A stretch of 64,000 nt of DNA from Streptomyces sp. NBC_01264 (GCF_026340675.1 NZ_JAPEOX010000001.1:4464001-4528000); one strand, 5' to 3'; counted from the stretch's first letter, positions 8,363-17,867 are shown. Notes: generated by a model not told the origin, from the letters alone. Program-made: numbers and translations.

Positions 8363-9586
8363 TTACCGGCGTGAGGCCCCCAGTCCAGGGGTGCGTGGTT
8401 CAGCCGCTGCGAGGATGCGGCGGCCTTCATGCTTGACGTTCCGTCCGGCGTTCCAGTCCCGGTCGTGCCGGGTTCCGCAGTTCCCACAGGTCCATTCCCG
8501 GATATGCAGAGGCTTGGGGCCATCGCGGAATCCGCAGGCTGAACACAATTGGGAGCTGGGGAAGTCGCGGGCGACCTTGACGAACTTCCGTCCGTACCGG
8601 ATCGCCTTGTACTCGCAGAACATCAGGAATTGGGACCAGCCCGCGTCGTGCACGCTTTTGGCCAGGCGGCCACGCGCCATTCCTCGCACGTTCAAGGTCT
8701 CCGCGAAGACGGCTTGGTTCTCGCTCGTCAGCCTGTGAGACCACTGGTGGTGGAAGTTCCGGCGCGCATCCGCCACCTGGGCGTGAGCGCGAGCGACCTT
8801 GATTCGGGCCTTGTCCCGGTTGTTCGATCCCTTCTTCCTCCGCGACAACTCCCGCTGCCGCTTCTTCAGCTTCTTCTCCGCCCGCCGCAGGTACTTCGGT
8901 GAGGCGATGTGCGTCCCGTCCGCGAGGACCGCGAACCGGGTCAGGCCCAGGTCGATGCCCTGGTCGCAATCGACTGGTGAAAGCATGTCGGCGGCCGGGG
9001 CGGTCTCGACCACGAAGGAGGCCCAGTACCTCCCGGAGCGGTCCTTGATCAGCGTCACGCTCGACGGGACGGAGGGCAGATCGCGGGTTCACTTGACCCG
9101 CACGTCTCCGACCTTCGGCAGGCGCAGCTTGCCGTCATCAAGGATCTTGAACCGGTCAGAGGCGGTGAAACGGGCGGACTCCCGATTGTCCTTCTTCGAC
9201 TTGAAGCGCGGCGGAGCAACCTTGGGACCCTTGCGCTTGCCGGTCTTGGAATCCTCATGCGCGGCCCACGCTTTGTCCAGGTCCCTCAGCGCCTGTTGCA
9301 GCACACCGACCGGGGCATCCGACAGCCAGGCCCGCTCCCCGGTCTTCTTCGCGGTGGTGATCAGAGCCTTGGACAGGTACGGGTTCTTCGGGACCCGCAG
9401 GTACGGACCCTCGGCGGTTCGCCGGCTCGGGTTGCCAAGCAGCTTGTTCGACGCCTTGACGGGCTTGATCCGGGACAGCGCATCGTTCCAGACCACGCGC
9501 TTGCACCCGAACACCCGGCGGGCGCTGATGGCCTGACCAGGCGTCGGATAGACGCGGTACTGGTAACGGAGTTGTACGCCAAACAC
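8363..9586 (-). pseudogene. tnpB: tnpB, RNA-guided nuclease, one in-frame stop codon
   Basis: GTG start at 9586 with CGGAG just upstream. Residues 1-165 carry the TnpB N-terminal region (MFGVQLRYQYRVYPTPGQ). The frame then hits TGA at 9089-9091 and continues in the same frame: KVGDVRVK-stop-TRDLPSVPSSVTLIKDRSG. Family members commonly have Trp here (VRW-S/T-R-x-LP), so a single TGG to TGA change explains the break. Downstream all nuclease parts survive: RuvC-I Asp in DQGIDLGLTRFAVL, RuvC-II Glu in VFAETLNVRGM, a CSAC...CGNC zinc ribbon, and RuvC-III Asp in HDRDWNAGRN. The C-terminal part could be expressed alone from internal starts, but would lack the N-terminal recognition domain. Confidence 0.88.
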
Positions 9587-9705
9587 CGTACTCCGATTGG
9601 AATATGGTCGAATATTAGAACATTTGCACTGGCAGGCGATGCGTTTCCCTCATGCACGGCCACTTGGTCTTCGTTACAAAGTAGCGGCACCAGTCTTTAC
9701 CGATC

Positions 9706-12669
9706 AGCACCTGCGAGGTTCACGCAGGCGGCCATCGCCCGCTGGAGGAGCAGCGGATCACCGCGTACGAGGAGCTGGCCGAGGCCCGCCTGGAACTCGG
9801 TGAACACCACAAGCTGGCCGACGAGTTGGCGGGCCCCGCCGCGGCGCACCCGCTGCGTCAGCGGCTGCGCGGCAGCCAGATGCGGGCGCTGTACCGCGCG
9901 GGCCGTCAGAGCGAGGCCCTCGCCGTCTACGCGCACCTGCGCGAGCTCTTCGCCGAGGAACTCGGCATCGACCCGGGGGTGGAGCTCTCGGCCCTGTACG
10001 AAGCCATCCTCCGCCAGGATCCCGCGCTGGTGCGGGTGGGGGCGGGGGGCGCGGGCGCGGGTGCGGGACCGGGTGCGGGCGCGGGCCCAGGTGCGGGACC
10101 GGGCCCAGGTGCGGGACGGGGTGCGGCTGCGGGACCGGGTGCGGGCGCGGGACCGGGTGCGGGCGCGGGCCCTGGGGCAGGCCCAGCCGCAGGGCCGGCC
10201 GCGGAGCCCGGACCGGCGTCTTCGGAGGAGGCGGCCCGGGGCCGCTCCCGGGCGGCCGGGCGCGGTGGCGGGATCGGTCCCGGGGGCCTGCCCGCCCCCG
10301 TCAGCTCCCTCGTGGGCCGCGAGGAGGCCGTCGCCCGGGTGTGCGCGGCACTCCGGGCCGGCCGGCTGGTGACGCTGTGCGGGCCCGGCGGCGTGGGCAA
10401 GACCCGGCTCGCGCTCGCCGCGGCGGCGCGGCTGGAGGGGGCCCACCCCGACGGCGTGTGGTTCGTGGAACTCGCCGGCGCGCACGGTACGTCGGTCGCC
10501 GAGACGGTGGCCGCCACGATCGGGATGCGCGAGGACGACGCGGGCGGCGGCTCGGTCGGGGAGCGGCTCGCCGAGGCCTTGCGCAGGCGCACGGCACTGC
10601 TCGTACTCGACAACTGCGAACACCTCCTCCCGGCCGCGGCGGCCCTCGCCGAACAGCTCCTGCGCCGCGCCCCCGGCCTGCGCGTCCTCGCCACCAGCCA
10701 GGAGCCGCTCGCGCTCTCGGGCGAGGTGATCGAGGCCGTCGCCCCGCTCGCGGAAGCCCAGGCCGTGGAACTGTTCGCGGCCCGTGCGGCCGCTGCCGCC
10801 CCCGGCTTCGCCCTCGGCCCCGACACCGCCGAGGCCGTGGCCCTGATCTGCCGCCGGCTGGACGGGATCCCGCTCGCGCTGGAGCTCGCCGCGACGCGGG
10901 TACGGGTCCTGGGGGTGGAGACCCTGGCGGAACGGCTGCACGACCGGTTCCGGCTGCTCAACCAGGTACGCCGCGACGCCCCGGCCCGCCAGCGCACGCT
11001 GCGCGCGACGATCGACTGGAGCTGGGGGCTCCTCTCCCCGGCCGAGGCGGCCGTACTGCGCCGGCTGTCGGTGTTCGCGGGCGGATTCACCCTGGAGGCG
11101 GCCGAGACGGTGTGCGCGGACCCGGACGCGGGGGTCGCCCGCGAGGACGTGCTCGATCTGCTCACGCGGCTCGTGGACTGCTCGCTCGTGGTGTCGGCCT
11201 ACGGGGGCCCGGCGGACGGGGACCCGGCGTACGGACACACCGCGTACGGGGACACGCGGCTGAGGCTGCTGGAGTCGGTGGCGGCGTACGGACTGGAGCG
11301 GCTCGACGCCGCCGGGGAGACGGACGCGACCCGGCAGCGGCACGCGGAGTACTGCACGGGCTTCGCCGAGCGCGCGGCCGGGCATCTGCGCGGGCCCGGC
11401 CAGGGCGAGTGGCTGCGGCGGCTCGACCGGGAGAGCCTCAACGCCCGGGCCGCCCTGGAGCACGCGGGAGCCGGGGAGTTGGGGCGGCGGCTGGTCGGCG
11501 CGCTGTCCTGGTACTGGTTCCTGCGCGGCCGGATCCAGGAGGCCACCGAGGCCGGCCGGAGGGCGGGCTCCCCGGCCCTGCACGCCGCCTTCGCCCTGCT
11601 CGGCGGGGACGACAGCCACCTGGACGGCGACTTCGCCGGCGCCGAACTCCGCAGCCAGTGGCTGCTGGCCCACGCCCGGTGCGGATTCGGCTCCGGATCC
11701 GGATCCGGCTCCGGCTCCGGCATGCAGGTGGGGAGCGAGCTCGGACTCCTCCCCGAACGGTTCCGCGAGGGCGGCGACCGATGGGGCGACGGGGCCGCGC
11801 TGCTCACCCTCTCCACGCGGGCCTTCTACGACGGCGACCTCGCGGAACTGCGCCGCAACGCGGAGGCGGCGGCCGCGGTGTTCACGGAACTCGGCGATCG
11901 CTGGGGCCTGTTGCAGACCTCGGAGCAGCTCGGCATCCTCGCCGAGGTGACCGGGGACTACGCGGCCGCGGCACGGCTGCACGAGGACGGCGTACGAGAC
12001 GCGCAGGAACTGGAGTTGTGGACGCACGCCTCCTTCCGGCTGGCCCGGCGGGGCCGCATCGCGCTGCTGACCGGCGACCTGGCGCACGCGGCCGACCTGC
12101 ACGGACGGGCCCTGCGGCTGGCGGAGGAGCAATCCCATCGCCCGGCCGAGCAGTTCGCGGCGATCGGGCTGGCCCTGGGCGCGCGGCGCGGCGGCGACCT
12201 CGACGGAGCCGAGGCCCTGCTGCGGCCGTGGCTCGCCTGGAACCAGCGGCTCGGGGTGGACTCCGGGGCGGCGCTGGTCCTGGCGGAGCTGGGGTACGTG
12301 GCGGAGTTGCGGGCGGATCCGGCCGCGTCGGAGTCCCTCCACCGGGACGGCCTCGCGGCGGCCCGCCGCACCGGGGACCCCCGTGCGCTCGCCCTGGCCC
12401 TGGAGGGCCTGGCGGGGATCCTCCCGCCCGCCCGGGCGGCCTCCCTGCTGGGCACGGCGACGGCGCTACGCGCCTCGGCGGGCACCCCGCGCCCCCAGGC
12501 GGAGCGCGCCGACACCGACCGCGCGGCGGCCCGAGCCCGCGCGGCCCTGGGCCCGGAGGCTTTCACGGCCGCCTTCGCGGCGGGCGAGGGGCTCCCGCTG
12601 GGGAACAGCTCGGGTTGTTGGGGGGTTTCTGACCGCTGGCTTGTGCTGCGGGGTGGTCGGGGGCGTTGA
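9706..12669 (+). pseudogene. 5'-truncated, frameshifted SARP/AfsR-type regulator
   Basis: Homology begins inside the BTAD domain: RFTQAAIAR in one frame (about 9714-9741), then LEEQRITAYEELAEARLELG in the next frame from 9742. A one-base loss at 9740-9742 therefore separates them. The OmpR-type DNA-binding domain that should precede BTAD is absent. Downstream the frame is open to 12669: an extraordinary Gly/Ala/Pro tract (about 10040-10200), an NB-ARC ATPase (GPGGVGKTRLAL, Walker B ALLVLDNCEHLL), and a TPR-like C-terminal half with a (GS)n run near 11690. There is no credible ATG/GTG start in the open frame; a TTG at 9826 could give an NB-ARC/TPR product without DNA binding. Truncation coincides with the IS left end. 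Confidence 0.85.
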
Positions 12670-12909
12670 CAGGGTCCGGGGGGAGGAGGGGGGAGGAGCG
12701 GCCGAGTCACGAATGCGCAGCCCCCTTCGGCCGGTGGGCATCTGGGCACCGCCCCGGCAGGACCGTGAGATCAGCCGGGACGGGGGCTCGGGGCGGTCAG
12801 AGCATCCAGGGTCGGGGGGCTGAGCACCCTTTCCGTGACCTTCGGCAGCCACTAGGAGTGGGGGGATGGGGAGGGGCTCAGGGACCGGGGTGACGCCGCG
12901 CCCCCTCTC

Positions 12910-13809
12910 TTACGCCGATGCCTTGATGCCCTCCAAGAACGGTTCCACCGCCGCGCGCCAGGCTGCCGGGTGGTCGTAGTGGAGGTAGTGGCCGGCGTCC
13001 GGGATCTCGGCGTACTGGCCGGCTGGCAGGACGCGGACCATTTCCTGGGCCTCCGCCCGGCCCAGTTCGCCGTCCAGGCCGCGGACGACCAGGGTCGGGC
13101 AGCGGACCTGGGCGAGTTCCTCCCAGTGGGCGTCGTGCACCCACGTCTCGCGGGCGGTCAGCATCTGGCGGCGCGAGAAGAGCGGGCGCCAGCCGTCTTC
13201 GGCCTCGTGCATCACCTCGGCGAAGAACTCGCCCCGGCCTGGGTCCGGGCGCTCGACCCGCGGGTCGTCCTCGCCGAACCAGCGCCGTGCGGCGTCCTGG
13301 GTGGGGAACGGCAGCGGCCAGTGGCGGAACCATTCCTCCCATTCCTGCTGCGAGGCCTCCCCCAGCGCGGACGCCCGCATGTCGCAGATGACCAGGGCCG
13401 CCACGAGGTCGGGGCGGCGGGCCGCGAGCTGCCAGGCGGTGAGGGCGCCCATGGAGTGGCCAATCAGCGTCACCGGCGCGAGGCCGAGCTGCTCGACGGC
13501 CGCTTCGGCGTCGGCGACGAAGGCCTCGCGGCCGTAGGCGACGGAGCTGGCGGAGGTCACGGGGCGTTCGCTCTGGCCGTGGCCGCGCTGGTCGAGGGCC
13601 ACGACGCGGCGGCTCGCGCCGAGCCAGCGGGCGGTGCCCGCCCAGTGGAAGGCTCGGCCCATCAGGCCGTGCAGTAAGAGGGCCGCGGGCTCACCCGGGG
13701 GCGGCTGGGGCGTCGCCCGGTCCGGGTCCGCGCCCGCAGTCGCTCCGCGGAACTCCCAGGCCGCCAGGCGTACGCCGTCGGCCCCCGTCACATCGAGGCG
13801 TCGTACCAC
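12910..13809 (-). CDS. Alpha/beta hydrolase
   Basis: Predicted serine hydrolase of 299 residues. The oxyanion motif is LLLHGLMG (about 45-52), the nucleophile elbow is GHSMGAL (about 120), and the catalytic His is in PDAGHYLHYDHP near the C-terminus. The GTG at 13809 (MVRRLDVTGADGVRLAAWEF) is chosen because a GGGGG stretch lies about 10 nt upstream and homologous proteins begin close to this strand; the frame is open much further upstream but without conserved sequence. It reads away from nothing and towards the truncated AfsR gene; the 240-bp gap between them holds no gene I can support. Substrate unknown. Confidence 0.82.
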   Translation of the reverse strand: MVRRLDVTGADGVRLAAWEFRGATAGADPDRATPQPPPGEPAALLLHGLMGRAFHWAGTARWLGASRRVVALDQRGHGQSERPVTSASSVAYGREAFVADAEAAVEQLGLAPVTLIGHSMGALTAWQLAARRPDLVAALVICDMRASALGEASQQEWEEWFRHWPLPFPTQDAARRWFGEDDPRVERPDPGRGEFFAEVMHEAEDGWRPLFSRRQMLTARETWVHDAHWEELAQVRCPTLVVRGLDGELGRAEAQEMVRVLPAGQYAEIPDAGHYLHYDHPAAWRAAVEPFLEGIKASA

Positions 13810-14171
13810 CGCAGATGCACCCCCTTCGCTCCCGGCCACAGTATCGAACCCGTATTCGAAAACGGGGTTCTCGCCGACAACACCGCTCTTTCGAGTGACC
13901 TTGCTCAAGGATTGACCGCCGCTGCCGATGGAGATCCTTTCAACAGGGAGGCGGACCGCTCGGGGAAGACGGTCCGAAGGGATGACCTTGAGAGCTCGGG
14001 GCTCCAGGTCAAGCAGGGGAGGACCGGTCCCGGCGCCGTAAGGCGCCGGGACCATCCATACAGATCCGCACCGGTCCACGCCGGCCGACACCAGCCGGAT
14101 TCGCTCGCACTGGCGACCCGATCGAACGCCCGTGCGTCAGCCTGTCGAAGACCCCCCAGCCCCTCCGTCCG

Positions 14172-14864
14172 TCAGCGCTTCGCCACGAACACGTGCGAGG
14201 CGATGTCCGCCTCCAGCTCCGCGGCCTCGCCCCCACTGCCGACCAGCACACCGCCGGGCGACTCGGTCACGCTGACCACCGAGCCGGGCTGCACGCCCGC
14301 CCGCCGCAGCGTGTACATCAGCTGTGCGTCCGTCTGGATCGGCTCGCCGATCCGGCGGATCACCACGGTCTTGCCCTCCACGCCCGGGTCCAGCTCCGCC
14401 AGGCTGACCATGCCCTCCTCCAGGAAGGGATCGGCCTCGGCCTTCTCGCCCAGTTCCTCGAGCCCCGGGATCGGGTTCCCGTACGGCGATTCGGTCGGGT
14501 GGCGCAGCAGCTCCAGCACCCGCCGCTCCACCGCCTCGCTCATCACGTGCTCCCAACGGCAGGCCTCGGCGTGCACCTGCTCCCACTCCAGGCCGATGAC
14601 GTCGACGAGCAGACACTCCGCGAGGCGGTGCTTGCGCATCACCCGCGTCGCCAGCCGGCGCCCCTCTTCGGTCAGCTCCAGGTGCCGGTCGCTGGCGACG
14701 GCCACCAGGCCGTCGCGCTCCATCCGCGCCACCGTCTGGCTCACCGTCGGACCGCTCTGATCGAGCCGCTCGGCGATGCGGGCGCGCATGGGGACCACAC
14801 CTTCCTCTTCCAGTTCGAGGATGGTGCGGAGGTACATCTCCGTGGTATCGATCAGTCCGGACAT
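14172..14864 (-). CDS. dmdR1: DmdR1-type iron-dependent repressor (DtxR family)
   Basis: Fe(II)-responsive repressor of siderophore and iron genes. 230 residues, starting MSGLIDTTEMYLRTILELEE, the near-invariant Streptomyces DmdR1 start; ATG at 14864. The helix-turn-helix is MRARIAERLDQSGPTVSQTVARM. The metal-binding and dimer region includes HRLAECLLVDVIGLEWEQVH and CRWEHVMSEAVERRVLELL. The C-terminal SH3-like/FeoA domain is about 155-225. The neighbouring SIS-domain gene is divergent across a 268-bp control region. In S. coelicolor an antiparallel gene, adm, is reported over dmdR1; the matching antisense frame is open here too. Confidence 0.95.
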   Translation of the reverse strand: MSGLIDTTEMYLRTILELEEEGVVPMRARIAERLDQSGPTVSQTVARMERDGLVAVASDRHLELTEEGRRLATRVMRKHRLAECLLVDVIGLEWEQVHAEACRWEHVMSEAVERRVLELLRHPTESPYGNPIPGLEELGEKAEADPFLEEGMVSLAELDPGVEGKTVVIRRIGEPIQTDAQLMYTLRRAGVQPGSVVSVTESPGGVLVGSGGEAAELEADIASHVFVAKR

Positions 14865-14909
14865 TCGTGCCCCTCGGATTGCGTGCGCTGGCCCTGCCCC
14901 CAATTCTGA
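14193..14909 (+). other. Long ORF antisense to dmdR1 (adm-like)
   Basis: An uninterrupted frame of 238 codons lies opposite dmdR1 and covers nearly all of it. In S. coelicolor a gene called adm, antiparallel to dmdR1, has been described as affecting siderophore and antibiotic production, so this frame deserves mention. Composition (His, Arg, Leu, Gln-rich) is what the third frame of any GC-rich gene gives, and I see no domain. Long antisense frames are common in this genome, so openness alone proves nothing. Confidence 0.3.
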
Positions 14910-15055
14910 CCCATCGCGCCGACAACCGTCCCGTGTAGGACGTCAAGGGCCGTTCCGGACTGCCTCGAAACACCCCCCGCGCCCCGGTGGCCACCTCTCA
15001 TTACGCCGCCCACCGGGCCTTTCGCCCCGTGGATTGACGTTCGTATTGACAGGCC

Positions 15056-15071
15056 CTTGGTCCAGACCGCA
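15056..15071. promoter_or_regulatory. DasR-like operator (dre) overlapping a -35 region
   Basis: CTTGGTCCAGACCGCA matches the dre core TGGTCTAGACCA with the central T to C and the last A to G. A TTGACA hexamer lies just before it at 15046-15051 in the direction of the SIS gene, whose ATG is 62 nt downstream. DasR control of dmdR1 by N-acetylglucosamine is established in streptomycetes, and this site is in the shared dmdR1/SIS region. Confidence 0.55.
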
Positions 15072-15132
15072 CGGTGAGCGGCGGACACGGACGACAACCT
15101 CAACCACTCCCACCCCGGAAGGCCATCGGCGT

Positions 15133-15888
15133 ATGAGCGAGAGCAAGCTGGCCGGTCAGTTCTTCGACGCCGCGATCGGCCTGCTGGAGCGGGTACGGGA
15201 CGAGGAGTCCGCCCGGATCAGCGAGGCCGGCACCGTCATCGCGGACGCCGTGGCCGCCGGGAACAAGCTCTTCGCCTTCGGCGCCGGGCACTCCTCGCTC
15301 CCCGCCCAGGACGTGGTCTACCGGGCCGGCGGGCTCGCCCTCATGAACTTCCTCGCCGTCCCCGGCACCGCGGGCATCGACGTCATGCCCGCCACCCTCG
15401 GCAGCGCCCTGGAGCGCGTCGACGGCCTCGCCGGGGCGGTCCTGGACAGCAGCCCGGCCAGTGACGGCGACGTCCTCGTGATCATCTCCCTCTCCGGGCG
15501 CAACGCGCTGCCGGTCGAGATGGCCATGAACGCCCGCGCGATCGGCCTCAAGGTCATCGGCGTCACCTCAGTGGCCTACGCGACCGACACCAAGTCCCGC
15601 CACGTCTCCGGCACCTTCCTCAAGGACCACTGCGACATCGTCCTCGACAGCAAGATCGCGGTCGGCGACGCCGAGCTCACCCACGAGGGCATCGAAGCCC
15701 CCTTCGCCCCCGCCTCCACCGTCGTGACCAGCGCGATCATGCAGGCGGTCATGGCCGCCGCGGCCGGCGAGCTCGTCGCCCGCGGGGTCGAGCCGCCGCT
15801 GCTGCGCTCGGGCAACGTGGACGGCGGCCACGAGTGGAACGGCCGCGTCATGCAGGAGTACGGCGACCGCATCTTCTTCCGCCACTAG
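15133..15888 (+). CDS. SIS-domain sugar-phosphate binding protein
   Basis: 251 residues; ATG at 15133. One SIS domain spans about 30-215: the phosphosugar loop AFGAGHSSLPAQDV, then VLVIISLSGRNALPVEMAMNA with the SIS Ser-rich turn. It resembles UPF0309-type proteins thought to act on amino-sugar phosphates, which fits the DasR-like site upstream. The stop TAG shares the tetranucleotide CTAG (15885-15888) with the stop of the convergent PAS gene, so the two genes end on top of each other. Exact reaction not known. Confidence 0.88.
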   Translation: MSESKLAGQFFDAAIGLLERVRDEESARISEAGTVIADAVAAGNKLFAFGAGHSSLPAQDVVYRAGGLALMNFLAVPGTAGIDVMPATLGSALERVDGLAGAVLDSSPASDGDVLVIISLSGRNALPVEMAMNARAIGLKVIGVTSVAYATDTKSRHVSGTFLKDHCDIVLDSKIAVGDAELTHEGIEAPFAPASTVVTSAIMQAVMAAAAGELVARGVEPPLLRSGNVDGGHEWNGRVMQEYGDRIFFRH

Positions 15889-17207
15889 GCCGTACGCGGG
15901 CTCCACGTCGCCAGGTCCAGGTCCGCCGCTACGCGGGCCGCCACCTCCTCCGCGTACGCCGCGTCCGCGCGCTCGAAGGCGGCCCTGGACGGTCCCCGCA
16001 GGAACGTCAGCGTCCCCAGGCTCCGGCCCCGGCTGCGCAGCACCGTGCACAGGGCGTGCGCGGCCCCCTCGGGCCAGCGCCGCGCGCCCGCCCACGCCCC
16101 GTCGGCCTGCCCGCGCGGCGCGCTCGTCCGCACCGACCCGGCCCGGTCCAGCGCCTGCAGCGCCGGGTGGCCGGGCTCGTAGCGCACCGGGATCGCCCCG
16201 GGCTCGGGGAGCCCCAGTCCGGGCGGGGAGGCCGACCAGCGCAGCAGCCGCGGGGGCTCGGGGTCCCGTAGCGGATCCAGTACGTCCACCAGCGCGTGCT
16301 CGGCGAAGCCCGCCAGGGCGAACTCCAGCCGCACCGCAGCCGCCTCCACCGGGTCCTCGCACTCGGCGGCGGCCCGCCCGGCCCGGTACAGCTGATGGGA
16401 CCGGAACCGCAGCTGCGCCGTGTCCAGCTGCGCCTGCCGGGCCTCGGTGACGTCCTGGAACAGCAGCGCGACCCCGAGCGGTACGGGTTCCTCCGCGAGC
16501 GGCGACGCCAGGCGCAGGAACCCGCACCGCCAGCACCGCCGCCGCACGCCCTCGGGGCCCCGTACGGACACCCACAGCTCCAGCGGCGCCGGGGGCGCGC
16601 CCTCGGCCAGTACGTGCTGCAGGGCCCCCTCCAGCTCCTCCACCCCCTGCGCGAGCAGCTCCCCCAGCGGACGCCCGAGCAGCACCGTCCGCCCGGACCC
16701 GAAGGCGCGGGCGGCATGGACGTTGACCACGGCCGGCCGCAGATCCACATCCACGAGCACGACCCCCCAGGAGGCGTCCTCCATGAGCGCCTCGCTCAGG
16801 GCGATGGAACGCTCCAGGTCGATCTGCGCGTGCACCTCGCTGAAGGCGCAGTACACCCCAGCCGGCTTCCCGTCGGCGCCCGGCACCCCGGCGGACTGGG
16901 TCCGCACGAGCACCCGCCCGCCGTCCTTGGTCAGCAGCGCGAACTCGTGCACCTGCCGCCCCGGAACGTCCTGCGCGGACATCAGCCTGTCCTGCACGTC
17001 CTGCGCGTCGGCGGCCCGTACGGCCCACCCGGCGAACCCCTTGCGCCCCACGGCCTCGATCGCCGACCACCCGAGGATCCGCTCGGCCTCACGGTTCCAG
17101 TGGGTGATCACGCCATCGGCATCGAACGCGCACAAGGCCGCGTCCATCCCGTCCAGCAGCGCCGCGAGCAGATCGTCGGCGGTCTCGTCACGTCCGGATG
17201 CAGTCAC
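15885..17207 (-). CDS. PAS-domain signalling protein
   Basis: 440 residues from the GTG at 17207 (AGGGGG about 6 nt upstream); longer in-frame starts lack a ribosome site. The first PAS domain (about 17-125) contains FDADGVITHWNREAERILGW, a classical PAS core. A second PAS-like unit (about 145-260) contains DASWGVVLVDVDLRPAVVN. The remainder (about 275-435) looks like a GAF-type domain with FLRGPSRAAFERADAAYAEEVAARVAADLDLA. There is no kinase, cyclase or HTH output domain. Possibly a sensor partner acting through protein contacts. Confidence 0.82.
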   Translation of the reverse strand: MTASGRDETADDLLAALLDGMDAALCAFDADGVITHWNREAERILGWSAIEAVGRKGFAGWAVRAADAQDVQDRLMSAQDVPGRQVHEFALLTKDGGRVLVRTQSAGVPGADGKPAGVYCAFSEVHAQIDLERSIALSEALMEDASWGVVLVDVDLRPAVVNVHAARAFGSGRTVLLGRPLGELLAQGVEELEGALQHVLAEGAPPAPLELWVSVRGPEGVRRRCWRCGFLRLASPLAEEPVPLGVALLFQDVTEARQAQLDTAQLRFRSHQLYRAGRAAAECEDPVEAAAVRLEFALAGFAEHALVDVLDPLRDPEPPRLLRWSASPPGLGLPEPGAIPVRYEPGHPALQALDRAGSVRTSAPRGQADGAWAGARRWPEGAAHALCTVLRSRGRSLGTLTFLRGPSRAAFERADAAYAEEVAARVAADLDLATWSPRTA

Positions 17208-17327
17208 CTGGGCCCCCTGCAGGTGTTCGCGTGTGCGGCACGTCACGTCATTGAACTCGAACGTGACGCAGCCCACACCCACTTCCCGCAATCATCCCGG
17301 TATGTCCGGCACCCAGGGGCTGTCCGG

Positions 17328-17560
17328 TCAGCCGAGAAGCACCACGAGGAGCGCGATGACGGCAAGCGTGACCGCGGCGATCGCCACGTTCGCCCCGCCC
17401 GGCCGCACCCACCGCTCCCGCCGCGCGGCAGCCCGGGCCGGGCCTCGGCCCGGATGTCGTGCAGCTCGGCCCACCGCAGCCGCACCCGCAGGAAGCTCCG
17501 ACAGGGTGGCAGCGAGGCCCGCAAGGGCCTCGATACGGGGAGTACGGTCACTTGTGTGGC
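17328..17560 (-). pseudogene. Degenerate small tail-anchored membrane protein
   Basis: The last 32 codons read cleanly (RRERWVRPGGANVAIAAV, then a hydrophobic TLAVIALLVVLLG and stop), a C-terminal membrane anchor. Upstream the plausible protein frame (RWAELHDIRAEAR) is in a different register. The junction GCCCGGCCCGGGC looks like a 5-bp CCCGG duplication that broke the frame. No start codon joins an intact gene. Low confidence. Confidence 0.35.
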
Positions 17561-17771
17561 GCCCAAGAAGATCACGGACACGATCCCTCAGGACCAGCTG
17601 CGGGAACTCGTCACCTGGCTCCAGGAGGAGCACGGCCCTGCCACCGAGGGCGAGCGCGCGGCCGCGTTCGATGAGCTGAAGGTTCTCGACGCCGAGCACG
17701 AACGCCGCCGTCGCCGGGGGGCTCCGGAGGCCCTGGATACGCCTGCAGAATCGCCCCCGAAATTCGGTTGA
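17556..17771 (+). CDS. Short antitoxin-like protein
   Basis: 71 residues from the GTG at 17556: an N-terminal beta strand typical of ribbon-helix-helix antitoxins (APKKITDTIPQDQL), immediately followed by the acidic/basic tail (WLQEEHGPATEGERAAAFDEL, then LDAEHERRRR) that in full antitoxins comes after the RHH helices. The RHH helices appear to be missing. Compare the complete antitoxin at 49355-49645, which has the same order with the helices present. GGGGAG lies 13 nt upstream of the start, rather far. No toxin gene follows. Confidence 0.55.
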   Translation: MAPKKITDTIPQDQLRELVTWLQEEHGPATEGERAAAFDELKVLDAEHERRRRRGAPEALDTPAESPPKFG

Positions 17772-17828
17772 GCGCGACCTGCGGGGGTGCCTACAGTGGT
17801 GGCACACAGAAGGGAGGTGGTTGCCGCA

Positions 17829-17867
17829 ATGTACGGAAACCGGACGCGTGAGGTGGCTGCGGGCTAA
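17829..17867 (+). CDS. Possible 12-residue leader peptide
   Basis: ATG-TAC-GGA...GGC-TAA encodes MYGNRTREVAAG. A clear GGGAGG sits 10 nt upstream, and a long structured RNA candidate begins 72 nt downstream. The good ribosome site on such a short frame is the only evidence. Confidence 0.3.
   Translation: MYGNRTREVAAG

Larger units (their letters stand above)
8185..9705 (-). mobile_element. IS200/IS605-family (IS1341-like, tnpB-only) element
   Basis: Carries tnpB alone, no Y1 transposase. The right end reads, on the minus strand, CGGGTGGTCTCCCACACGGG ... GGCGATTGGAGGAAGTCAA, which is the hairpin-rich IS605-type 3' end. The left boundary is less certain: an A+T-rich patch with AATAT-GGTCGA-ATATT at about 9600-9616 is a likely left-end hairpin, and homology to the next gene resumes at about 9706. 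The element joins remnants of two unrelated genes. Confidence 0.75.

Noticed and set aside
10040..10200. GC-rich repeat in the AfsR remnant as a separate mobile repeat
   Set aside because: It is a simple Gly-Ala-Pro codon expansion within the reading frame, with no inverted repeats and no copy elsewhere in the window.
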